Made by a program: the position numbers and the translations under genes | Part shown: in pieces, positions 54,972 to 64,000 of the stretch | Layout: every line of letters begins with the position of its first letter | How positions within the stretch are numbered: the stretch's first letter is position 1 | The notes under the pieces: model-generated | What the model was told of the DNA's origin: nothing | Seen by the model: the letters and a program-made list of their open reading frames with translations, nothing else | The model's database searches: none | DNA from: Phaseolus vulgaris | Taxonomy: Eukaryota; Streptophyta; Magnoliopsida; Fabales; Fabaceae | NCBI RefSeq assembly: GCF_000499845.2 | Contig: NC_023753.2 | Coordinates: 22,723,932-22,787,931, forward strand | DNA length: 64,000 nucleotides | Direction: 5' to 3'

Positions 54972-55957
54972 AAAAATTGCACAAAGAGAACAAACAATTA
55001 GTGAAAGAAAAGTTAATAACCCTCTCCTCTCTCCTCACTTATGTCACTCGATTGTATAACAAATAGGAGAAAAGAACAAAGCACTCTAAAATAAATTTTC
55101 TCTCAACATAGGTTTATCTTGGGTTGCAAGCTCTCAAATGAAAAAGGACAAATCCCTTAACACTTGATCCCAAAAGAACCTCAACAAAACTAAAGAATTT
55201 TTAATTGACAAACAAGAAAAGCTAAAAACAAGGAAGCTAAACCAAGTTGGAAAAAGAGATTATGACAAAACTTTTAAAAGGAGACAAGCAAGAAAAGCAC
55301 AAAAAAGACTCAAAGATACTTACTTAACCTTTAACAATGAAGTTTTAATCTTGCTAGAAATTGTAAAAGCAAAATGATCAAATTCCACAATGTTGAAATC
55401 AATTTGCCGAATAAAATGAATCCACTTTTTAGAAATGTTGGTGTTGTAGAGAAAAAGGGAAATGATATTGCACAACTTGCTCTCTTTTTTCCCCCTTGTT
55501 TATGGTTTATGGAATTAAGATGTTCATAATTCTTGTCATGCATATTTTTCACTCACTTCCAATTGTCACAAAAAGTTTGGGATTCAAATTAAATAAACAC
55601 TTGAAATCTATGTTTGGAACTAATTCTACTTCCACTTAAACAAATTTCTAGTTACTTTTATACCTTCACAATTGAAAGCAAAATAAGTAGAAGCAAATAA
55701 GGACTCTTGGAAACACTAAGAACATATGACTCAAACAAAAGAGGTAAGAACAAAAATGGACACAAAATAACATTCAAAAGCCAATTGAAAGGTAATGAAC
55801 ATAAAGAATGTTGAAATGTAAAAGGCAAGAAAGTAAAGGTTGAATTTAAATTTGCTTGAATGTAAAGGCAAGAATTTAAAGGAGCAAGAAAGTAGAGTGC
55901 TGAAAATCAACTCAAAGCAAATAAGCATAAAACAACCTTGCTCTGAATACCACATTA
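54972..55957 (-). other. CHR-1 leader
   Basis: Non-coding, AT-rich sequence between the 5' LTR and gag. Next to the LTR the minus strand reads TGTGGTATTCAGAGCAAGG, close to the initiator-Met primer site. Confidence 0.65.
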
Positions 55958-56947
55958 TGTGAGTTGATTTTAGATTGTTCCATTTTAGAGGTGACACTTT
56001 ACTTTTGATTGAGATTTTTAACAATTATATGGTGAGACCTAGGGAAGATTCCCACTGGACACGAACTTAACCAAATGGTTAAGTAAGTTTGAAGATTCAC
56101 TTCCAAAGGAAAAAAAGGAAAATCACATAATAAGGTGGCAATGATGCATAGTGCGAAAATTGAAAGACATGAAGGAAACACAATAGCATGATGGAAACCG
56201 AATTGAAAAAAAAGCAAAACAAATATAGGAAACACAAATGAAAGTGGCGTATGGAAATGGTATAAGAGATGAAAGGAATAATGCTTATGGTGATGGGAGA
56301 GAGGTTGACACGCCACTTGGAGTGTGGTTCTCCAAGATGAGTGTAGAGGGCTGCCACTTGAGAGCTCTCAACTCACTCAAGATAAGACCTAATGCTTAGA
56401 ACAAACTAGCCTCACAATTTGTGGAGAGTTTTCCTTCTTCTATAAAATTCAACATGAAAAATACAAGGAGTATGGCACCCTATTTATAGGAGATGGTAAC
56501 TTGGAAAAGAAGAAGCAAGGGTAGGATGAGAAATAAAAATAGAGGCGCGACCTTAAGCATTGACTAAGTCAATGCCACACCATAAAGCCTATTCTTCTAT
56601 AAGATAGGTCAAAATCCTAAACCTAGATGCCTTGTCATGAAAAAGTGGGCTTGAATCAAGCCCATTTCGCTATGAGCACTCTTATTTATGCTAAAGGCAC
56701 CTATTCTAGTCTACCTTGCTATTTGGACCCCTAAAGTGAGCCCAATTTATTTACAACTTGTTTTATTCTTAAGAAAACCAAAAGGAAGAACATTTGATGT
56801 TCTGGTCTTTGTCCATTTCTCCTTCTGGTGAAGTCTGCTAGATCCTTGGGGGGGGGGGGGTCTTCTCTTGAAAGTTGAGATGACTTTTCATAGTGTGAAT
56901 GGTAATTTGAGTCCTTGGTCATCTCCTTGTTGGCTTGGATTGTGTCA
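55958..56947 (-). repeat. CHR-1 5' LTR
   Basis: Starts (plus strand) TGTGAGTTGATTTTAG and ends about TTGGATTGTGTCA. It shares the CGAACTTAACCAA and CACGCCACTTGGAGTG blocks with GLTR-1 and GLTR-3. A CCTATAAATAGGG box lies near 56478 on the minus strand. A 13-base G-run lies at about 56850. The right end is approximate. Confidence 0.75.
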
Positions 56948-58100
56948 ATTCTTTAGGTGATAAACGGTATTAGGTTGCACTATAGCGTCCACAAAGGGAT
57001 GCGAAAAGGACATGCATCAAAGCATGGGTCATGGAGTCGCAAATCAGACACGACTAGATACAAAAAAGGAAAAATTGAAGGAGTCGAGGCATGCACAACC
57101 AACGTTCAAAGGTTCTTGCTGATACTGGATGGACTCTACAGTGGGTTAGAGGTTGGAATGTTCGACCGTAGCTGCACCCATCGCGTGAACGACGCGCGCA
57201 AAAAGCATGAGAAAGGCAACAAGGGCTTGGTCGTCGATGAAAATGGAGTAGGCAACGTTGGGAGTGTGCTTTACCGTAGGTGGTAGGAACGTTTAAGCCC
57301 TCACTTTGTCATCATTGGTTACGTGTGGTCGTCGTGACGTCGGGTTTTGAAACTAACTTTACCAAATTTTTCCCTTTCTCATTTCACTATCTGATTTCAT
57401 TCTCTCATTATATTCCTCTTTCCCTATCAATCTCGCATTTCCCTCAGTTTTCAGTTGGTGCCATTGCAACTCGTAAGGAAATTTTGCTCTCATTTCACTC
57501 TTCTTCTCATCTTATTGTCTCTGATTTTCTTTCTTTGTGCTTTCAATGGTGCGTCGTAAGTGGCGGTGGTTGTAGAAGTTGAGCTGAGAGCACTGTTGGC
57601 TATTTTCGCGATGAGTGAAAGGTTAGTTTAGGAGGTTTTTATTCTGATTTTGGTTTGTGTTTATTATTGTGGTTTTGGTTCGCTTTGATTTTGATCTACT
57701 TCAATTGTGTTTACTGTGGTTTGTTTTTTCAATGATGTTTTGATGCAAATTGGTACTATATTTACATGATGTTTTTATTTTGATATTTTGATGTGTTTAT
57801 CTATATTGAATACTGGATTTACATGAGCAGCTTGAATTCCCTGGTTTTAGAGAATTAGACAGGTGACTCAATATCACTTCCTCATGGGAGAACTTTGTGA
57901 GCTATGTTCTCAAACTTGTTAACAAGTTAATGCCTCCTTTATTTTTCTTGAACCTCTGATTCCCATTTATATATACCTTTATATAACCTTGAGATAGTGT
58001 TTAGTTTCATTTATGTTGTTGGATGCAAGCTGAAATGAATACTTGGACGAGCAACACCACATCCTTTTCCCAATAATAATATATAGCAAAAAGGACAAGA
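56948..58100. other. unassigned low-copy segment, possible gene relic
   Basis: This is the only stretch outside the AT-rich blocks not explained by an LTR element. 56957-57286 has an open frame (109 codons) with no family I recognise. 57350-57560 is pyrimidine-rich, like a plant 5' untranslated region. At 57611 an ATG is followed after three codons by AAAG-GTTAGT, a plausible exon-intron border. The T-rich, AG-poor DNA after it is intron-like. Nothing identifies a product. Confidence 0.25.
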
Positions 58101-59151
58101 TGTTGAAGATGGGAAGCTTTGATGTATCAAATCCTCATGGAACCTAAAGCTGTGCTCCGTTTTAGGTTTGGGTTTAGTTATTGGGTTTAGACTCTTTGTA
58201 AGATCAGTCTTGATTCCTACATAAAGCTTGTTTAAATCTATTTTAAAAGAACTAAGTGTTTTTCTATGCAAAGGGAAAAACAACCAATTAAAGTTTCGAG
58301 ACAATCGATTGTTTGTCAGTTAGCTGGCAAAGGATTTTTGAAACTGTGTTTGAATCAGTTGTGTAACTGTTGAAACCATTCAACCAGTTAAATTGTGGTT
58401 TCAACCGATTAAAAGTGAGTTTTCATAACAGTATTTTGAAAACCTGTTTAACTGATTCAGTTGTTCAAATCTGCCTTAAACGATAGCTTTTCAAAGGTTA
58501 TAAATATAACCTTCTTTCAAATGTTTCAAACGAGAGAAATATAGAAGTTTTACATTCTAATTTGAGATATAAAAAAAAAGAGATTACAATCTGTTTGTGA
58601 AAATGAGTTTTTCAAGTTTAGCAAGATTGCTTTTGAGCTTTGCTGTGATTCAAGAACTGATCATAGGGCTTCTGGTTTACTGTTATTCCAGGTGTTTTCT
58701 ACCCTTTCTTAGTTTCTTGTAATTGTTCATATTACATACTGTAAACGTGCTTGTAAGATTTTGTAAAGTCAGTGTGATTCTGACTTGAGGTGTGTGCTAT
58801 GTGCACAGAGGGTGAGTAGGTCTTGTGGTTTCAGGATCACCTTTTTGTGGGTGTTTGTAATCTGTGTTTGGTTACATAGTGGAATACTCAGTGGTTTGAC
58901 TGAGGATTGGATGTAGCTCAGAGATTGAGTGAACCAGTATAAACCTTATGTTTAAATCTCTCTCTCTCTCTCTCAACTCTTTAATTATTTGATATTTTCG
59001 TTGCCATAAACAACCGATTAAATCATGTTTGATTGACTTGCTGAAATGCTTATATGATTTGATTGCTAAAGATTCATTCTAAAGTAAAGTAATTGCGAAA
59101 ATCTTTTAGAAACAATTCACCCCCCTCTTGTTTAAGCCATCAATTCTAACA
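58101..59151 (+). repeat. COP-6 5' LTR
   Basis: 1051 bp, TGTTGAAGATGGG to CAATTCTAACA, followed by the PBS ATTGGCATCAAGAGTTAGG. A TATAAATATAACC box lies near 58500 and a CT microsatellite at about 58956-58974. A degenerate palindrome pair starts at 58278/58299. Confidence 0.92.
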
Positions 59152-59220
59152 ATTGGCATCAAGAGTTAGGTTCTTGAAAGTTACTCAAGTTTTTTTTTCT
59201 GTTTTCTGGAAATCTTTTTG

Positions 59221-60270
59221 ATGGCCGATAAAAGGCTTTTTGGGGAAGGTGCTTCTTTGAATAAACCACCTCTGTTTTATGGTCAAAATTATCCAATTTA
59301 GTGCATAAGAATGAAGTTCTTTATTCAATCCTTAGATACAAACATTTGGAATGTTATTTCAAATAATACCTATATGAATATGCCTGAAATTGATTTTGCA
59401 TCATCTAAAGAACATATTGATTGTATCGCATAGCATATTATTGTTTTTGCTTTAGATTCTGATGAATTGCTCAAGATTTCATAATGCACTTCAGCTAAGG
59501 AAATGTGGGATACACTTGAAAAATGGTACAAGAAACCAAGGAGTGATTTAATGGATAAAGAATCTTTTGCTGATTCAATCTCTTCTGAAAATAAGTTGGA
59601 TGTCTGCTTAATGACCAAGGGAGAATCAGAATCAAGTCAAGTAAGTACAACCTCTTCTAGTAAATGTGAAAGTTATTTTCAATTACTTGATGCTTTCCAA
59701 GAAATCCATGAAGCTAAGAGATTAACTTTTTCAAATAACCGATTGAAATGTGAAAACAACAAGTTGAAAATGAGAATCATAATTCTGGAAAATGATTTGA
59801 ATCAATCAAAAGCTGATTTAGAAAATTCTGAACTAATTTGTGAAAATCCCTCTTGCAAATGTGACTCGAGTTTCTACAAAAACTGTGAGTCCCTTCAAGA
59901 GAAAGTTTTATATCTTGTGAAAACAATTGATATTATTTTAAAAGAAAAATCAAACTTTGAAGATGTGTTGGCATCCCAAACACGTGTTTTTGGAAAATCT
60001 GGCTTGAGTTTTAACCCCCAAAGCAAACAAAGTGGATGTACAAAACCTTTTTCAACTTTCACAAAAAAAATCGGTTAAAAAGTCAAAATAACCAATTGTT
60101 TGTTGTTCTACTGCATGAAAAAGGGACATTCTGTTAGGTTTTGCAGGATCAAAAGGTTTTCTGTTCCTAAGGGTATTCTGAAATGGGTTCCTAAGGATCC
60201 TAATGTTCCTTGGAAACACATTAACACTCATGGACCCAAATTCGTAAGGGGACCAAATCTAGCAACTTGA
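59221..60270 (+). pseudogene. COP-6 Gag, short form, broken
   Basis: Starts ATGGCCGATAAAAGG at 59221. Stops near 59300, 59432 and 59482 break the N-terminal domain. 59503-60078 reads on: AKEMWDTL (just upstream), then directly KPRSDLMDKES, the Ser-rich stretch, a coiled coil (NNKLKMRIIILENDLNQS) and the Cys-rich CKCDSSFYKNC. The knuckle (FYCMKKGHSVRFC) follows after a break near 60078. As in COP-2 and COP-3 the central half of Gag is absent. GTAAGT at 59641 is on a codon boundary; the acceptor TTTTGTAG ends at 60287. Confidence 0.82.
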
Positions 60271-60287
60271 TTTTGTTTCTTTTGTAG

Positions 60288-63200
60288 GATTGTTTGAGGA
60301 GAAAATAACACCTATGGTGTCTAGATAGTGGTTGTTCTTAACATATGACTGGTGATGCATCCAAGTTCATCAACATCTCTCTCAAACAAGATAGGCATGT
60401 AACCTATGGTGACAACAACAAGGGAAAAATCCTTGGCAAAGGTACTATAGGTAATGAAAATAGCTTGCTTATTCATGATATGCTTTATGTTGATGGTTTG
60501 ATGCACAACTTGCTCACCATTAGTCAGCTATGTGGCAGTGGTTACCAAGTCACTTTCAGGACTAATTCATGTGAGATTCGCTTACCTAATTCAAAGGATG
60601 TTCTGCTCATTGGTAAAAGGTCTAACAACATTTATTTGCTTGACATATCTAGTCCTACTTCAATAGGTTGTCTTCTATCAAAACATGAGGAGTCATGGCT
60701 TTGGCATAGAAGAATTGTCATATTCACATGAATCATTTAAATAAACTTGTCCATGGCTTACCCAAACTCAAATTCAAAAAAGAACATGTGTGTCAAGCAT
60801 GTCAAAAGGGAAACAAACTAGAAAATCTTTTAATTTGAAAAACTGTGTTTCAACTTCAAAGCCCCTTGAACTTTTGCACATGAATCTTTTTGGTCCTTAT
60901 AGGACTATGAGTCTTGGAGGAAATATGTATGTTGTTGTGGTTGTAGATGATTTTTCCAGGTACACTTGGACTCATTTCCTACACTAAAAGAAGGAAACAT
61001 ATCCAGAATTTAAGAAGCTTGTAAGGAAACTTCAGAACACATGCTGCAGTAACATATGAGCAATTAGAAGTGATCATAGAGGGGAATTTCAGAATGAAAA
61101 GTTCATCATCTTCTGCAACAAGCTAGGAATCTCCCATAACTTCTCTTCACCAAGAACGCCTCAACAAAATGGAGTGGTGGAGAGAAAGAACAGGTCTCTA
61201 GAAGAGCTTGCAAGAACCATTCTAAATGATTATGCCCTACCAAAATGTTTCTGGGCTGATGCAGTGAGCACTGCCTGTTATGTGATGAATCGTGTGCTAA
61301 TTCGGCCTATTTTAAAGAAAACATCTTATGAGTTGCTGAATGGAAGAAAGCCAAACGTGAGCCACTTGAAAGTCTTTGGTTGTAAGTGTTATATTATAAA
61401 TAATGGCAAAAAAAGGTTAGGTAAGTTTGATACTAAATCCGACAAAGGTATCTTCCTTGGTTACTCTCTTAATAGCCATGCTTATAGGGTCTATAATAAA
61501 AAGCTTATGACTGTTGAAGAATCCATTCATGTTGTTTTTTATGAGACTAACAAGTGTGAACAAGGTGCAACTAAGATCAACACATATGAAGATGATCAAA
61601 ACATCTTCTTAAAGAACCTTGACAACAACACAAAAATTCAACCGGTTGAATCTTCAAGACAATTGATTGAAAATCTGCAGCAGGAGGATTTGCCAAAGGA
61701 TTGGAAGATTCCAAGAGACTTGTCTGTTAATAACATAATTGGCCAAATCCACAGAGGAGTATCCATCAGAAGGAGTATGGCAAATTTCTCCAATCATACA
61801 ACATTCGTTTCCAAGATTGAACCTTAATCAGTTTGTGAAGCTCTCAAAGAGAAGCACTGAACAACAACAATGCATGAAAAGTTCAATCAGTTTATAAGAA
61901 ACAAAGTGTGGACTCTTGTTCCAAAGACTACTCAAATGAATGTAATAGGTACCAAGTGGGTGTTTAGGAACAAATCGGATGACTCTGGCATCATCACAAG
62001 AAATAAAGCTAGACTTGTTGTAAAAGGGTACAACCAAGCTGAAGGAATCAATTATGATGAGACCTTCGCGCCTGTAGCAAGGTTAGAAACGGTAATATTG
62101 TTATTAGCTTTTGCTTGTATGAGTGGTTTCAAATTGTTTCAGATGGACGTGAAAAGTGCATTTCTCAATGGAATTGTAAATGAAGAGATCTATGTTTCAC
62201 AACCACCTGGTTTTTGAAGATCACAAGTATCCAAAGCATGTATACAAGCTAAAGAAAGCCTTGTATGGCCTCAAGCAAGCTCCACGTCAATGGTATGAAA
62301 GGCTAAGTCATTTTCTCTTATCTCATGAATATGAAAGAGGAAAGGTAGATAAAACTTTGTTCATTCAGATAGCTGATTCTGATATTATCTTAGTACAAAT
62401 ATATGTATTTGACATTGTTTTTGGCTCTTCTAATGCAAAACTTTGTGAAGATTTGGTCAAAGCTATGCAGGGGGAGTTCAAAATGTCAATGATGGGAGAA
62501 CTTTCATTCTTCCTAGGTCTACAAGTTAAACAATCCAGAGAAGGAATCTTTGTATGTCAATTTAAGTAATGCAAAGACATTCTTAAGAAGTTTGAGATAA
62601 AAGCATGCAAAGCTGCAACAACACCTATGTCAACAAACTGTTATCTAGGTGCTGATGAAGTTGGATCAGAAGTTAATAAAACAATGTACAGGGGTTTAAT
62701 AGGTTCTCTTCTTTATCTAACTGCAAGCAGACCAAATATCATGTTTGTTGTTTGCCTTTGTGCAAGATTTCAGTCATGTCTTAAGGAATCACATCTCAAA
62801 GCTGCAAAGAGGATCCTGAAATATCTGAAAGGCACAATATCCATGGGTTTATGGTATCCCTCACACTCTCCTATTCATTTAGTAGGATATTCTGACTCTA
62901 ATTTTGTAGGTTGCAAATTAGACAGAAAAACACAAGTGGAACATGCCATCTACTTGGATCAAGTCTCATTTCATGGCAAAGTAAAAAAACAAGCATGTAT
63001 AGCTCTATCAACTGCTGAAGCTGAATATGTAGCTGCTGGAAGCTGTTGTGCACAGATCTTCTGGATCAAACAACAACTTGAAGACTTTGGATTAAAGATT
63101 AACAAAGTTCCTTTACTGTGTGACAACACAAGTGCTATCAAGTTGACAAAGAATCAAGTCCAACACTCAAGGACAAAGCATATTGAAATAAGGCATCACT

Positions 63201-63355
63201 TCATCCGTGATCATATCAACAATGGAGATTGTGAGATCAAGTTTGTTTCAACAAAGAGTCAACTTGCTGACATCTTCACCAAACCTTTATCAAAGGATAG
63301 GTTCTATTCTCTAAGAAATGAATTGGGAATAATTGATATGCATGATTTACCTTGA
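60288..63355 (+). pseudogene. COP-6 Pol, broken
   Basis: Domains in order with many lesions. The protease reads WCLDSGCS then TAA. The integrase has breaks near 60720-60790, 60987 and 61060, then VVERKNRSLEELA. The RT has [11 protein letters not shown], a frame shift at about 62215, and YVFD instead of YVDD near 62405. The RNase H reads SDSNFVG with a shift near 62925, then ALSTAEAEYVAAGS and a C-terminus matching COP-3. The RT active-site change removes a catalytic Asp. A palindrome pair in the integrase-RT linker (61636/61657) encodes QPVESSRQLIE. Confidence 0.9.
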
Positions 63356-63777
63356 GCTTGTCTTCTTTTAATTTGTCTATTTAATGAGACAAATAAGGGG
63401 AGAAGGATTGTTGGGAGTTGTAATGTTCTTTATTGTGTTTTACTGTTTTTGAACATTGTTATTATTGACTGCGTTAACTGCTTTAAATTTGGAGTTTATT
63501 AAAACTAATGTTATGTCTGGTTTACAGTATTTTAACCGGTTATCTCTATGAAATAACCGATTGTTCTTATGCATTCTTGTATAATTGTTGGTTTCTCATC
63601 TGATTGTGGTTGATGTTCCTTCTGGAAATCACCTAGTGAGAACTAGTGTATGGTGTACATTTGTTTTGGATTGGATTACCCTGTGTTTGTTCAATGAATG
63701 TAGGATTCAACATATTCTAAACAAAGAACATTCCTAAAAGCATGCTCAGGATTTGTCTCCATCAAATAGGGGGAGAT
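63356..63777 (+). promoter_or_regulatory. COP-6 3' UTR with degenerate hairpin, two polypurine tracts and palindrome pair
   Basis: The hairpin copy (63378-63397) is decayed. A second tract, AATAAGGGGAGAAGG, follows it. A palindrome pair starts at 63530/63551. The true tract AAATAGGGGGAGAT abuts the LTR at 63778. Confidence 0.7.
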
Positions 63778-64000
63778 TGTTGAAGATGGGAAGCTTTGAT
63801 GAATCAAATCCTCATGGAATCTGAAGTTGTGCTGCGTTTTAGATTTGGGTTTAGTTATGGGGTTTAGAATCTTTGTAAGATCAGTCTTGATTCCTACAGA
63901 AAGCTTGTTTCAATCTATTTTAAAAGAACTAAGTGTTTTTTCCATGCAAAAGGAAAAACGACCGATTAAAGTTTCGAGACAATCGGTTGTTTGTCACTTA
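63778..64000 (+). repeat. COP-6 3' LTR, partial
   Basis: The first 223 bp of the LTR, continuing past the window edge. Compared with the 5' LTR it keeps CGACCGATT and CAATCGGTT, where the 5' copy has decayed to CAACCAATT and CAATCGATT. Confidence 0.9.

Larger units (their letters stand above)
58101..64000 (+). mobile_element. COP-6: copia element of the COP-3 family, running off the window
   Basis: A 5' LTR (58101-59151), PBS, broken gag and pol, double polypurine tract and the first 223 bp of the 3' LTR (63778 onward). The LTR segments differ by about 16 positions in 223, around 7%, so the insertion is old. The right TSD lies outside the window; the left flank ends in CAAGA. Confidence 0.92.

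Noticed and set aside
57280..57582. 100-codon plus-strand frame
   Set aside because: The product is Ser/Phe/His-rich from a pyrimidine-rich tract, more like untranslated DNA than a protein.

Overview
The window is plant nuclear DNA, most likely from a legume (inferred from the retroelement types and from similarity to sequences I associate with Phaseoleae; not proven). It is a repeat-rich, probably pericentromeric stretch. I found no intact cellular gene, tRNA or rRNA. Almost everything between 3.2 and 64 kb is LTR retrotransposon, inserted into one another up to four deep, between AT-rich gene-free DNA (1-2814 and 27244-29450). Labels used here are mine.

Locus 1 (3.2-27.2 kb) is an old minus-strand Ty3/gypsy element of Tat type (TAT-1): 5' LTR at 26775-27243, gag, protease, a gutted reverse transcriptase (RT), integrase, a 55-bp tandem array, an antisense accessory ORF, and a 3' LTR at 3202-3685. 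It has been invaded by COP-1 (5564-11615, copia, target-site duplication (TSD) CTTTA, gag plus an extra ORF but no pol), COP-2 (12059-18864, copia, TSD GGTCC, intact reading frames, young), a solo gypsy LTR (21418-22388), a hAT-like non-autonomous element (23436-24199), and an opposite-strand gypsy LTR (about 24470-26040) that itself carries a solo copia LTR (24659-25792, TSD GATAA).

Locus 2 (30.4-56.9 kb) begins in a CACTA terminus and a minus-strand gypsy element (CHR-1). The nesting is CHR-1, then COP-3 (31376-54392), then COP-4 (36982-54058, TSD AGAAT), then COP-5 (39086-48420, rearranged). A solo gypsy LTR (51073-52119, TSD TTCTC) also lies in COP-4. Locus 3 is COP-6 (58101 to the window end).

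The copia elements look like the Sirevirus clade and share features that ordinary annotation would miss. (1) A candidate intron runs from a GTAAGT donor inside gag to a (T/C)AG acceptor just before pol. Both sites are in phase 0, and pol has no usable ATG, so splicing would give an in-frame Gag-Pol. (2) Paired 16-bp palindromes, consensus AAACAACCGATTGTTT, lie exactly 21 bp apart in LTRs, 3' UTRs and even coding sequence. (3) There is a second hairpin-plus-polypurine tract upstream of the true one. (4) An accessory ORF of plant-transposon-protein type follows pol. (5) Pol-bearing copies have a shortened Gag, whereas the pol-less COP-1 encodes a long Gag, which suggests possible complementation between element types.
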